A stretch of DNA of 64,000 bases from assembly GCF_024346675.1 (NCBI RefSeq), contig NZ_AP024850.1, forward strand, positions 2,108,001 to 2,172,000, read 5' to 3'. How positions within the stretch are numbered: position 1 is the first letter of the stretch; each line of letters starts with the position of its first letter. Below are positions 27,638-36,501 of the stretch, piece after piece. The notes under the pieces were generated by a model. It had not been told where the DNA came from, ran no database searches, and was given only the letters and a program-made list of their open reading frames with translations. The translations under genes were made by a program, and so were the position numbers. This stretch comes from Photobacterium sanguinicancri. GTDB taxonomy: Bacteria > Pseudomonadota > Gammaproteobacteria > Enterobacterales > Vibrionaceae.

Positions 27638-27744
27638 CACGAACAAGGCAAACCATTTGAAAGAATGGGACGCAAAGCTTCCGGCCTAACAGAGTGTTAT
27701 TTGGGTAACATTTAACACTTTTAAGGTAGCGGGGTTACCGATGG
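27638..27744 (+). ncRNA. Cyclic di-GMP-I (GEMM) riboswitch upstream of tfoY
   Basis: The conserved GEMM-I blocks occur in order: CACGAACAAGGCAAACC, then GGGACGCAAAGCTTCCGGCC, then a variable stem AGTGTTA/TAACACT, then GGTAGCGGGGTTACCGATGG. The tetraloop receptor, the A-rich GCAAAG and the ligand-binding C of AGCGGGG are all present. The downstream gene is a TfoX/TfoY homologue, the same arrangement as the well-known Vc2 riboswitch of V. cholerae. The expression platform has only a weak CCTG/CAGG hairpin and no T run, so control of translation is more likely than termination. Confidence 0.95.
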
Positions 27745-27867
27745 ATTTAACGCAAAACCTGCTTCAGGATTTGACATGCTTTTGACATATATTAAGTGTG
27801 CTTTGCTAATCTAAACTCCTCGCTTATATGTTAGGTGACTCCCAGATTTATTTCACCGAGAAGTCGC

Positions 27868-28458
27868 ATGGATAAACCAATACTTAAAGACACCCTAAAA
27901 TTATTCGACTGCTTTGACAGTGTTAAATCACGGTCCATGTTTGGCGGTTTTGGCATTTTTTCAGGTGAAACGATGTTTGCACTTGTCGTAAAAAATAAGT
28001 TACACCTTCGTGCCAATGCTAAAAATATTGAGCAGTTTAAAAAAGCTGACTTAACCCCTTATGTTTATGAAAAACGCGGTTTTCCCGTTGTGACTAAGCA
28101 TTTTGCAATACCTGATACCTGGTGGAATACTCCAGAGATGATCATTGAACACGCACGCGGTTCTTTAGACGGTGCAAATAACGACAAAGAAACAAAAAGT
28201 AAAGTTGGGCCTTCACGTATCAAAGATTTACCCAATTTACGGTTAGCGAATGAACGTATGCTGAAAAAAGTAGGTATTGATACTGTCGACAAGCTTGTAG
28301 AAGTTGGCGCTATTGATGCTTATAAAGCACTACTCGATACACATGATAATAATCTCAACATCGAGTTGCTTTGGGCTTTAGAAGGCGCGATCAGCGGCAG
28401 ACATTGGTCGGTGATCAGTGAAACAAGACGCGGAGAGTTGTTAGGTTTATTACCTTAA
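27868..28458 (+). CDS. tfoY: TfoX/Sxy-family regulator, TfoY type
   Basis: This 196-residue protein has the N-terminal TfoX domain (KLFDCFDSVKSRSMFGGFGIFSGETMFALV) and the C-terminal TfoX domain (RIKDLPNLRLANERMLKKVGIDTVDKLVEVGA ... WALEGAISGRHW). The ATG at 27868 with GAGAAG five bases upstream is used; an in-frame GTG lies 33 bases before it. Riboswitch control by c-di-GMP and neighbouring purR point to TfoY rather than TfoX. In Vibrio, TfoY governs motility, type VI secretion and other low-c-di-GMP traits, while TfoX drives chitin-induced competence. Confidence 0.88.
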   Translation: MDKPILKDTLKLFDCFDSVKSRSMFGGFGIFSGETMFALVVKNKLHLRANAKNIEQFKKADLTPYVYEKRGFPVVTKHFAIPDTWWNTPEMIIEHARGSLDGANNDKETKSKVGPSRIKDLPNLRLANERMLKKVGIDTVDKLVEVGAIDAYKALLDTHDNNLNIELLWALEGAISGRHWSVISETRRGELLGLLP

Positions 28459-28783
28459 GCCATTCGGTCAAAAACAACACTTTTTACAATATAAAAAACG
28501 GGGCTTTGGCCTCGTTTTTTATAGCTCCAGCCTCCTGAATGTCAGGATTACGTCAAAGATTGACTCTTCTCACAAATACTGTTCACAAAAGCATCAGTTA
28601 ACTTTTAATCTTACCTTAAATAAGTAAAATACTGGCTAGCAGCAGAACAACCAACGTCAAAAAATTGTTTTTAACTACTTATGGCAACTGTTGCATGAAG
28701 GTAGCGCCACTTTAATGACGCTTCATAACCTTCGCCATAACCAACGTGCAGTCTCTTTATAGATTGCAAAAAGTGAGGCAAGT
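28459..28783. other. 325-bp gap after tfoY
   Basis: It starts with the tfoY terminator. Just before the next gene is a complex inverted repeat (28695-28733): GAAGGT-AGCG is complementary to CGCT and ACCTTC, and ATGAAG to CTTCAT, so alternative foldings are possible in the leader of the 28784 gene. Confidence 0.5.
28493..28523 (+). terminator. Terminator of tfoY
   Basis: AAAAACGGGGC pairs with GCCTCGTTTTT (one G-U pair) around a short loop and runs into T. Confidence 0.8.
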
Positions 28784-29176
28784 ATGCTCTGTTCAAAGCC
28801 TTTTCCTGGGCAAACAGACCACATATTCAAAGACAAATTTAACAAATGGCCAAAGTTATTCCGTGCCTTTGTTCTTCTTAGCCTACTCCCTCCAGCTTTA
28901 GTCATGCTACTAGTCTCTCAGCAACTGGCTCCACTTAATGCACTCATTGATACAGTTACCCTGACATGCGGCTTTAATATCATGCTGATTGTATGGGGCG
29001 TATTACTCAAAGTTCGCGCTCGTAAATACTGGTATCGAAACTATCACATTGGCAAAACACTGGTCCTTGCATGCCTGCCTTTCATCGCATCAGCTTATAT
29101 CGCTTTGTCTGATATTCCGGATAACCGTGTTGTGCAACAAGAACGTAGCCAAGCTGTAGAAGTAGCCATTAACTAA
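28784..29176 (+). CDS. Small membrane protein of unknown function (130 aa)
   Basis: GAGG lies before the ATG. Three hydrophobic spans are visible: FVLLSLLPPALVMLLVSQ, TLTCGFNIMLIVWGVLL and LVLACLPFIASAYIALS. A cationic segment (KVRARKYWYRNYHIGK) lies between spans two and three. I do not recognise a family. It has its own leader with inverted repeats and lies upstream of the ynj-like operon but 143 bases away, so co-transcription is uncertain. Confidence 0.6.
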   Translation: MLCSKPFPGQTDHIFKDKFNKWPKLFRAFVLLSLLPPALVMLLVSQQLAPLNALIDTVTLTCGFNIMLIVWGVLLKVRARKYWYRNYHIGKTLVLACLPFIASAYIALSDIPDNRVVQQERSQAVEVAIN

Positions 29177-29319
29177 AAAGCTGCTCAAATTACAGACACT
29201 CAGCGGCTATTTTCAGTTTTTCTCTAATTAATTGAAATATTTGCGTCCTTCGTTGGGTCTCCTTTATTACCTTGGTATAGCATTGGTGCTATATCATGTG
29301 TTCATAAGGAAACGACGCA

Positions 29320-29943
29320 GTGCGCCTCGCGAAAAAAAACAAATACTCCATCTTTGTCCGCCCATTACTTTGGCTACAGAAGCGTAATTTCGGCGCAGAA
29401 CTGAACCCTTCTTTGCTGTGGGGACGCCGTCCACCACTCTTTTGGTTAGTCGCAGGATTTTTTGGCTACCTTGATCGCCGCCACTCTCCACTTTCACCTG
29501 TTACGCGCTCTCTTGTTTGTGTCCGTGTTTCACAGCTTAATGATTGTGAGTTTTGCGTCGATGCCAATGGAATGCGCCTAGCAGAGCGTTGTGATTCTGT
29601 TGAAAAGATCAAAGCCCTCTCCCAGTGGCAACAAAACATCACCTTATTCACCGATGAAGAAATAGCGGTGCTGCATTATGTTGAAGCCATGACTATTACA
29701 GGGCAAAAAGTAACAGAAACGATGCTAGCTGATCTGCAACAGTGGTTTGATGAAGATAGCCTCGTTGAACTTACTGCACTGATCGCTTTTCAAAATCTAT
29801 CAGCTAAGTTTAATACCGCGCTAGATGTGCCTGCGCAAGGCTTTTGCTCCATCCCTATCACATCTGCACTGAACGATAACAACTCGGCCGATAAACAGGA
29901 CGCGTCATCGGCTACACAACCTCCACCATCAAGTAAATCGTAG
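29320..29943 (+). CDS. ynjA: YnjA-like carboxymuconolactone decarboxylase/AhpD-fold protein
   Basis: This 207-residue protein starts at GTG 29320, eight bases after AAGGA. The AhpD-like domain has the conserved helix SLVCVRVSQLNDCEFCVDAN, whose CEFC plus downstream His/Asn would be a redox disulfide, and a second region LTDEEIAVLHYVEAM-like. It corresponds to E. coli YnjA by domain, size and position ahead of ynjB-C-D-F homologues. A peroxidase or disulfide-reductase role is plausible but unproven. The last 25 residues are a polar, low-complexity tail (SADKQDASSATQ). It is ten bases before the TVP38-flavoprotein gene, so it is the first gene of the operon. Confidence 0.75.
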   Translation: MRLAKKNKYSIFVRPLLWLQKRNFGAELNPSLLWGRRPPLFWLVAGFFGYLDRRHSPLSPVTRSLVCVRVSQLNDCEFCVDANGMRLAERCDSVEKIKALSQWQQNITLFTDEEIAVLHYVEAMTITGQKVTETMLADLQQWFDEDSLVELTALIAFQNLSAKFNTALDVPAQGFCSIPITSALNDNNSADKQDASSATQPPPSSKS

Positions 29944-29953
29944 GAGTTATCTC

Positions 29954-32164
29954 ATGGATAAAAAGAAACTACTGCTCATTACCATAATTGCCACGCTTAT
30001 TGGAAGTTGGTTCCTGTTTGATTTAGGCCAGTACTTCACATTAGAGCAAGCGAAGGCGCAGCAAGTCGCATTGCAAGATACGATAGCAGCACGTCCCTTC
30101 TTCGCGAGTATCGTGTACTTTTCGATTTATATTGTTGTAACGGCACTCTCTTTACCGGGCGCGGCAATCATGACTCTACTGGGTGCGGCATTATTTGGTT
30201 TTTGGTGGAGCCTGATTTTAATCTCGTTTGCGAGCACCATTGGTGCGACACTCGCTTTCCTATTTAGCCGTTATATTCTTCGCGACTGGGTACAAGCTAA
30301 ATTCGGGCATCGTCTTGCGCCTATCAATGCAGGCATTAAAAAAGACGGTCCTTTTTATCTATTCACACTGCGATTAATCCCAGTGTTCCCGTTCTTTCTG
30401 GTGAACCTACTAATGGGGTTAACACCGCTATCAACCAAACGCTTTTACTTAGTCAGCCAAATAGGGATGCTGGCAGGTACGGCTGTTTATATCAACGCGG
30501 GTACCCAACTTGGCGAAATAGATTCACTCAGTGGCATTATTTCAGCCCCTGTGCTTATTTCTCTCGCGCTATTAGGGGTTTTTCCACTGGTCGCGAAATT
30601 TGTTATGGGCATTATCGAGCAGCGCCGCGTATATGCTGACTGGACACCGCCTGAAAAATTCGACCAAAACATGGTCGTGATTGGAGCGGGTGCGGGTGGC
30701 TTAGTCAGTGCCTATATTGCTGCAGCAGTAAAAGCAAAAGTAACGTTAATTGAACGTCATAAAATGGGTGGCGATTGCTTAAATACAGGCTGTGTACCCT
30801 CAAAGGCTGTTATTCGTGCGGCACATGCAATGTCTGAAATTACCCGAGCAAAAGAATTCGGCATTACTACGGGCGATGTGAAAGTCGATTTTAAACAAGT
30901 CATGACGCGCGTTCATACTGTCATCGACAAAATTGAGCCACATGACTCTGTTGAACGTTATTCGTCGTTAGGTGTGAACTGCGTATCTGGTGAAGCGCGT
31001 ATCTTGTCGCCATGGGAAGTAGAAGTAAACGGTGAGCGCATTACCACCCGAAACATCGTGATTGCGACGGGTGCTCGCCCACTGGTTCCTAATATTCCGG
31101 GTCTACAAGATGTTAACTACCTTACCTCAGACACTATTTGGCAGCTAAAAGAACAACCCAAGAAACTCCTTGTTCTGGGTGGCGGGCCGATTGGCTGTGA
31201 ACTCGCACAAAGCTTCCAACGATTAGGCAGCCAAGTTACCTTGGTCGAAATGGTTGACCAACTGCTTATCCGCGAAGATGCTGATGCCGCAGAGTTAGTG
31301 CATAGCAAATTACAAAGTGACGGCGTCGAGGTCAAACTAAACCACAAAGCCTTACGCTTTGAATCTATCGAGCAGGATGATGGCTCTCGCATCCAACGTG
31401 CTTACCTTGAGCACCAAGGGCAGACTGTCACCACTGACTTTGACTATGTCATGCTCGCGCTTGGGCGTGTTGCTAACGTACAAGGTTTTGGCTTAGAAGA
31501 ACTCGGCATTACCACAAGCGAGCGCGGCACAGTAGAAGTGAACGACTACCTGCAAACAAAATACCGCAATATCTTTGCTGTTGGCGACGTTGCAGGGCCT
31601 TTTCAACTGACTCACGCTGCTGCGCATCAAGCATGGTTTGCGGCGGTAAATGGCCTGTTTGGGCAATTTAAAAAATTCAAAGCCGATTATTCGGTACTGC
31701 CCGCAGCCACCTACACATCACCAGAGGTTGCTCGTGTGGGGATCAATGAAAAAGAAGCCAAAGCGCAAGGCATTCAATACCAAGTCATTACTTACGGTAT
31801 TGATGATTTAGATAGAGCGATCACAGACGGTGAAGATTATGGCTTTGTCAAAGTCATCACACCCAAGGGCAAAGACACTATCTTAGGCGCAACAATTGTT
31901 GGGAGTAATGCTGGTGAAATGTTAGCTGAATTCACCCTAGCAATGCGTCACAACTTGGGGTTAAACAAGATCTTAGGTACAGTTCACCCTTATCCAACCA
32001 TGAGCGAAGCCACAAAATACGCAGCGGGACAATGGAAGCAGGCTAATGCCCCTAAAATGCTGTTAAACTGGGTCGAGAAATACCACGAATGGATGCGCCA
32101 AGGTAAAAAGCAGCCTGTCGCAAATCAAGCAGCCGAGCCGCTAAAAGAAAATAAGGATATGTAA
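29954..32164 (+). CDS. TVP38/DedA-like membrane domain fused to pyridine-nucleotide disulfide oxidoreductase
   Basis: This is a 736-residue fusion. Residues about 1-225 form a SNARE-associated/TVP38-TMEM64 membrane domain with about five helices ([44 protein letters not shown]). Residues about 235-715 are a mercuric-reductase/lipoamide-dehydrogenase-like flavoprotein: FAD site [14 protein letters not shown], redox-active disulfide C275-C280 in [17 protein letters not shown](P)H site [16 protein letters not shown], second FAD contact FAVGDVAG, and C-terminal dimer motif HPYPTMSE. The C-terminal HPYPTMSE has the usual active-site His. The membrane tether suggests oxidoreduction at the inner membrane, possibly of a quinone or thiol. 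It overlaps ynjB by one base. Confidence 0.85.
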   Translation: MDKKKLLLITIIATLIGSWFLFDLGQYFTLEQAKAQQVALQDTIAARPFFASIVYFSIYIVVTALSLPGAAIMTLLGAALFGFWWSLILISFASTIGATLAFLFSRYILRDWVQAKFGHRLAPINAGIKKDGPFYLFTLRLIPVFPFFLVNLLMGLTPLSTKRFYLVSQIGMLAGTAVYINAGTQLGEIDSLSGIISAPVLISLALLGVFPLVAKFVMGIIEQRRVYADWTPPEKFDQNMVVIGAGAGGLVSAYIAAAVKAKVTLIERHKMGGDCLNTGCVPSKAVIRAAHAMSEITRAKEFGITTGDVKVDFKQVMTRVHTVIDKIEPHDSVERYSSLGVNCVSGEARILSPWEVEVNGERITTRNIVIATGARPLVPNIPGLQDVNYLTSDTIWQLKEQPKKLLVLGGGPIGCELAQSFQRLGSQVTLVEMVDQLLIREDADAAELVHSKLQSDGVEVKLNHKALRFESIEQDDGSRIQRAYLEHQGQTVTTDFDYVMLALGRVANVQGFGLEELGITTSERGTVEVNDYLQTKYRNIFAVGDVAGPFQLTHAAAHQAWFAAVNGLFGQFKKFKADYSVLPAATYTSPEVARVGINEKEAKAQGIQYQVITYGIDDLDRAITDGEDYGFVKVITPKGKDTILGATIVGSNAGEMLAEFTLAMRHNLGLNKILGTVHPYPTMSEATKYAAGQWKQANAPKMLLNWVEKYHEWMRQGKKQPVANQAAEPLKENKDM

Positions 32165-33378
32165 TGCAACGCTCACCTTCTTTCAAGCGCCTGTACTCAG
32201 GCGCAATGACACTACTGACCGCCTTAACCATAGCGGCAAGTGCAAGTACAGCCTATGCGGAAGCACCTTCAATGGCAACCGAACAAGATTGGCAGCAAGT
32301 ACTTCAACAAGCCAAAGGTGAAACGGTTTACTTTAATGCGTGGGGCGGTAGCCAAGAAATCAACGAATATCTACGTTGGGCTTCTCGCGAACTACAGTCG
32401 CGTTACAACGTCACGCTAAAGCAGGTGAAAGTTGCTGACATTGCAGAAACCACGCAGCGTTTACTTGCAGAAAAAACCGCAGGGAAAAATAACGATGGCA
32501 GCGTTGATCTGGTGTGGATCAACGGCGAAAACTTCCGCTCGATGAAACACAGTAATCTTTTATATGGGCCATTTGTATCTTCATTACCTAATTGGGCGTT
32601 GGTCGATAAACGCTTGCCTGTTGATGTTGATTTCACCGAACCGACTGAAGGGTTAGAAGCCCCTTGGGGAGTGGGACAGTTAGTCTATATTCATGACACC
32701 AAGCAATTAAATAACCCGCCTAAGAACTTCTCTGAGTTATTGAGCCTAGCTAAAGCCTACCCCGGTCAGATTAGTTATCCTCAACCTCCAGAATTCCATG
32801 GCTCGAGCTTCCTGAAAGCGGCTTTGATTGCATTAACTAATCAGCCTGAACGTTTAGCCACGGCGATTGATGCGACTCAACAAACTGAATTGTTCCAGCA
32901 AATCACATCGCCACTGTGGGCGTACTTGGATCAGCTTCACCCTGTTGCATGGAAACAAGGCAAACAATTCCCATCAGGGAGTCCGCAAACCATTCAGCTA
33001 TTGGATGATCGTCAATTGTTGATGGCGATTACCTTTAACCCTAATGCCGCCAATGCAGCTATAGAAAATGGAAAACTACCTGAAACCGCACAAGCTTATG
33101 CGTTTGATCAGGGGGCTCTCTCCAATATCCATTTCCTTGCTATTCCATGGAATGCTACAGCGAAAGCTGGTGCAAAAGTTGCAATCAACTTCTTGCTAAG
33201 CCCTGAAGCACAAATGCGTAAAGCGGACACCCGTATTTGGGGTGACCCATCAGTGCTTAAAGAAGAGGCCTTACCAGCAGGTGAACGTGGGTTTGCACTG
33301 TTCAAACCAATATCTGAACCACATCCAAGCTGGCAAATCGCATTAGAGCAAGAATGGCAAAAACGTTACGGCCACTAG
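32164..33378 (+). CDS. ynjB: YnjB-like ABC transporter solute-binding protein
   Basis: The 404-residue COG4134-type binding protein has a signal peptide (residues 1 to about 33, ending STAYA) and a periplasmic lobe structure like iron, thiamine and polyamine-type binding proteins ([47 protein letters not shown]). Together with ynjC and ynjD it makes a complete importer whose substrate is unknown; a thiamine-like compound has been suggested for related systems, but I cannot confirm it. The start TAATG overlaps the previous stop. A 111-base spacer with hairpins separates it from ynjC. Confidence 0.85.
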   Translation: MQRSPSFKRLYSGAMTLLTALTIAASASTAYAEAPSMATEQDWQQVLQQAKGETVYFNAWGGSQEINEYLRWASRELQSRYNVTLKQVKVADIAETTQRLLAEKTAGKNNDGSVDLVWINGENFRSMKHSNLLYGPFVSSLPNWALVDKRLPVDVDFTEPTEGLEAPWGVGQLVYIHDTKQLNNPPKNFSELLSLAKAYPGQISYPQPPEFHGSSFLKAALIALTNQPERLATAIDATQQTELFQQITSPLWAYLDQLHPVAWKQGKQFPSGSPQTIQLLDDRQLLMAITFNPNAANAAIENGKLPETAQAYAFDQGALSNIHFLAIPWNATAKAGAKVAINFLLSPEAQMRKADTRIWGDPSVLKEEALPAGERGFALFKPISEPHPSWQIALEQEWQKRYGH

Positions 33379-33426
33379 CGCCTACGCGTTAAGGCTTTGC
33401 TCAGCAAAGACTCCGACTTTACCACC

Positions 33427-33459
33427 GCGCTTATGGTTCGTATCTATGACCATAAGCGC
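33427..33459. repeat. Perfect 11-bp intercistronic hairpin between ynjB and ynjC
   Basis: GCGCTTATGGT (33427-33437) pairs with ACCATAAGCGC (33449-33459). A smaller hairpin, CTTTGC/GCAAAG, lies just before it. There is no T run, so it probably adjusts message stability and the ratio of binding protein to permease. Confidence 0.7.
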
Positions 33460-33489
33460 AAATAGACAAGAAATGGACAGTTAGACTAG

Positions 33490-35205
33490 ATGTTGATCCA
33501 CGTGTTGTTTTTAAGTGCCATCTTACTGTGCATCTTACCGCTTCTTCCGGGCATGGCAGGGATATTACTTCCGGCTTTCTCTTGGCTACCTGTCGCTGGA
33601 GCTAATCAGTTTATAGGGCTTGATGCCGTTAATCTGAGCGGATTTCATCAAGTGCTTTCGTGGCCGGGTGTATCACAATCCATTCAGTTATCACTCTTTA
33701 CGGGTATCACCAGTAGCCTAATTGCTTTGGCGCTCACCTTCTTTATTCTTCAAGCTAATTGGCACAAACAAAGCTGGCAGAGAATTGAGCGCATGCTCTC
33801 GCCTATGCTAGCGATGCCTCATGTTGCTTTTGCGATTGGCTTTGCCTTTCTTTTCTCGCCGACAGGTTGGATTTACCGAGTAATCGAAGGGCTTGGTTTC
33901 ACAACTCATAACGCACCATCGTTAACTCAAGATCCCTATGGCATCGGTCTAACCCTAGCGTTAGCAATAAAAGAGACCCCATTTTTGGTGCTGATGAGCG
34001 TCTCGGTATTAAAGCAACTCAATATTGACCGACTGTATGCTTCAGCATCTGGGCTTGGCTATAACCGTGCCGATATTTGGCTGAAAGTTATTTTGCCGCA
34101 ATGGCTACCCAAAATGCGCTTACCGTTTTATGCCGTATTAGCGTTTGGGTTATCTGTCGTCGATGTAGCACTTATTATTGGTCCTACCCGTCCACCCACA
34201 TTTTCGGTCTTAATTTGGCAATGGTTTAATGAACCCGATCTTTCTTTACTTCCACGTGCAGCCGCAGGGGCATTATGTCTATTAATACTTGCCTTGATCA
34301 CTTTGGCTACTGCACGTTTTGGGGAATGGTTAGTATTACAATACTGGCGTCGATGGCAAATTAGTGGGGCGAAAGTTCGCCAATTGATAGGTAACACGGG
34401 TTATTTACCTTTAGTGATTATTCCACTGTGCATTATTCCAATTCTAATTATGTGGTCTTTTGCTCAACGCTGGCGATTCCCCGATATGTTGCCAAGCCGT
34501 TTGAGTGATCGCTTCTGGCTGCAAGAGCTACCAACACTGTGGGAATTATCATTCAATAGCCTTGTACTGGCTGTCATCAGTACTGCTATTGCCCTTATAT
34601 TAACCATTGGCTGTCTAGAATACAGAGACAGACACCAACGCAGCATCCCGTTTTGGCTTATTGCGATCCCTATGGTAATCCCGCAATTATCATTACTTTT
34701 TGGCTTACAAGTCACCACGCACTTTATTCCAGGACAGCATTATTGGTTATGGGTTTGCTGGAGCCATATCCTCTTTGTGTTTCCCTATCTCTATTTAGCG
34801 TTAGATGGCCCATGGCGTAGTTTTGATGTTCGTTTGTATCAATCAGCCCGTAGCCTTGGCTGCACACACTGGCAAGCATGGTGGAAAGTGAAGCGGGTTT
34901 TACTTCAGCCCAGCCTTTGGATTGCCGTTGCAATCGGCTTAAGTGTCAGCCTTACTCAATATCTGCCTACGCAAATGTTAGGTGCCGGTCGCGTAACAAC
35001 AATAACAACGGAAGCCGTTGCGCTTGCTAGCGGGCAAGATCGACGAGTAAGTGCAATATACGGTATTTTGCAGGGTTTATTGCCTTTCATTTTCTTTTCG
35101 CTAGCCCTTTTTGCTAGCAACCATAGTGGTGTTCGCCCACAATCAAACACGAAACGGAGTACAAGCACGGATGAGTTTATCTGTGGAAAACCTAACTATA
35201 AGTAA
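33490..35205 (+). CDS. ynjC: YnjC-like ABC transporter permease (two fused permease halves)
   Basis: This 571-residue membrane protein has about twelve helices and two binding-protein-dependent permease (EAA-like) modules: the first has YASASGLGYNRADIWLKVILPQWLPK near residue 180, and the second has YQSARSLGCTHWQAWWKVKRVLLQP near residue 450. Double-permease proteins of this type are typical of the iron/thiamine/phosphonate-like importers and match YnjC. The ATG at 33490 has a weak ribosome site. The last 35 bases overlap ynjD. Confidence 0.85.
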   Translation: MLIHVLFLSAILLCILPLLPGMAGILLPAFSWLPVAGANQFIGLDAVNLSGFHQVLSWPGVSQSIQLSLFTGITSSLIALALTFFILQANWHKQSWQRIERMLSPMLAMPHVAFAIGFAFLFSPTGWIYRVIEGLGFTTHNAPSLTQDPYGIGLTLALAIKETPFLVLMSVSVLKQLNIDRLYASASGLGYNRADIWLKVILPQWLPKMRLPFYAVLAFGLSVVDVALIIGPTRPPTFSVLIWQWFNEPDLSLLPRAAAGALCLLILALITLATARFGEWLVLQYWRRWQISGAKVRQLIGNTGYLPLVIIPLCIIPILIMWSFAQRWRFPDMLPSRLSDRFWLQELPTLWELSFNSLVLAVISTAIALILTIGCLEYRDRHQRSIPFWLIAIPMVIPQLSLLFGLQVTTHFIPGQHYWLWVCWSHILFVFPYLYLALDGPWRSFDVRLYQSARSLGCTHWQAWWKVKRVLLQPSLWIAVAIGLSVSLTQYLPTQMLGAGRVTTITTEAVALASGQDRRVSAIYGILQGLLPFIFFSLALFASNHSGVRPQSNTKRSTSTDEFICGKPNYK

Positions 35206-35836
35206 CACTTTCGCATCGGCAGATTCAGCCGTATTAGTTAACGCATTAAGCTTTAGTATTGATAAAGGTGAGATTCTGACAATTATGGGCCCAAGTGGCT
35301 GTGGAAAATCGACACTATTAAGTGCAATTGCTGGCCATTTAGTCTCCGCATTTTCTTTGTCCGGTGATATCACCCTTAATAACAGCAGTATTCTTGATCT
35401 TGAACCTAACGAACGCCGAGTTGGTATTCTTTTTCAAGATGACCTTCTTTTCCCGCACCTGACTGTTTGGGAAAACTTGGCGTTTGGTTTGCCCCAAAAT
35501 ATTCGATACTCAACACGAAAAGCACGGGCATTTGCCACCTTAGTTGATATTGATTTAGTTGAACTTGCCGAGAAGATGCCATCAGAAATTTCTGGTGGTC
35601 AACGTGCACGCATCAGCCTAATGCGTACCCTACTTTCAGAGCCTCAGGCCCTGCTACTGGACGAACCTTTCAGTAAACTTGATAAAGCGCTACGAGAGAC
35701 ATTTCGCGCCTTCGTTTTTCAACAAATACAGCGAAGTAACATACCCGCAGTAATGGTCAGTCATGATGTGGATGACATCCCGTACGGTGGTGCTGTTCTT
35801 GAATGGCCATGGACTCAAGGAGTAACGCATGCTTGA
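35171..35836 (+). CDS. ynjD: YnjD-like ABC transporter ATPase
   Basis: The protein is 221 residues from ATG 35171 (GGAG about 11 bases before). The frame extends 20 codons upstream inside ynjC, but those residues lack conservation. It has Walker A GPSGCGKST, Q-loop LFQDDLLF, signature ISGGQRARIS, Walker B ALLLDEPFSKLD and switch His VSHDVDD. Length matches the E. coli YnjD class. It overlaps ynjC by 35 bases and ynjF by 8, a tightly packed operon. Confidence 0.85.
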   Translation: MSLSVENLTISNTFASADSAVLVNALSFSIDKGEILTIMGPSGCGKSTLLSAIAGHLVSAFSLSGDITLNNSSILDLEPNERRVGILFQDDLLFPHLTVWENLAFGLPQNIRYSTRKARAFATLVDIDLVELAEKMPSEISGGQRARISLMRTLLSEPQALLLDEPFSKLDKALRETFRAFVFQQIQRSNIPAVMVSHDVDDIPYGGAVLEWPWTQGVTHA

Positions 35837-36434
35837 TCAATACGCCATTAAAATTATTCGCTGGCCATTAAAAACCTTATCCGCTTTGCCTGATAAACTC
35901 GGTATTACCGCAAACCAAGTAACCGTTACAGGCTTTGTTATTGGCTTATGTGCATTACCTGCCTTAGCGTTTCAGCAATACACCTTGGCTTTGTGCTTTA
36001 TTGTTATTAATCGACTTTTTGATGGTTTAGATGGCGCAATCGCTCGCCGCCAAGGTATTACCGACTGCGGCGGATTTCTGGACATTACACTCGATTTTCT
36101 ATTTTATTCCATGGTGCCATTTGGTTTTGTTATCGCAAACCCAGAAGCCAACGCCATCGCTGGTGCATTCTTGATTTTTTCATTTATTGGTACAGGTTCC
36201 AGTTTTCTTGCTTTTGCCATCATGGCGAGTAAACGTAATATTGAGAGCCCAGTATATAAACAAAAGTCGCTTTACTACATCGGTGGATTAACCGAAGGGA
36301 CAGAAACCATTGGTTGCTTCGTCCTGTTTTGTTTACTGCCTCAGCACTTTGCTCTCATTGCTTGGATTTTTGGCACTTTGTGTTGGATAACAACCACCAC
36401 ACGTATTTGGGCTGGTTACCAAACATTAAAATAA
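35829..36434 (+). CDS. ynjF: YnjF-like CDP-alcohol phosphatidyltransferase
   Basis: This 201-residue membrane enzyme has the complete CDP-alcohol transferase signature DGLDGAIARRQGITDCGGFLD followed by ITLDF, providing the paired aspartates for metal and substrate. About six helices surround it. It would join a CDP-diacylglycerol or other CDP-alcohol donor to an alcohol acceptor; the acceptor is not predictable. It overlaps ynjD by eight bases and ends the ynj-like operon. No ynjE (rhodanese) homologue is present. Confidence 0.85.
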   Translation: MLDQYAIKIIRWPLKTLSALPDKLGITANQVTVTGFVIGLCALPALAFQQYTLALCFIVINRLFDGLDGAIARRQGITDCGGFLDITLDFLFYSMVPFGFVIANPEANAIAGAFLIFSFIGTGSSFLAFAIMASKRNIESPVYKQKSLYYIGGLTEGTETIGCFVLFCLLPQHFALIAWIFGTLCWITTTTRIWAGYQTLK

Positions 36435-36501
36435 AACCATTCGTTTCATATGCTCATTTAAAGGTGGCGCATTCGCCACCTTAACTCTATATTTTGGTCA
36501 A

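Larger units (their letters stand above)
27361..27867. other. Gap between purR and tfoY with terminator and riboswitch
   Basis: The purR terminator (27390-27419) comes first, then an AT-rich promoter stretch, then the c-di-GMP aptamer at 27638-27744 and a roughly 120-base expression platform reaching the tfoY start. Confidence 0.8.

Noticed and set aside
35111..35170. Upstream extension of ynjD
   Set aside because: These 20 codons lie inside ynjC in another frame and look unlike ABC ATPase N-termini; ATG 35171 fits the family length.
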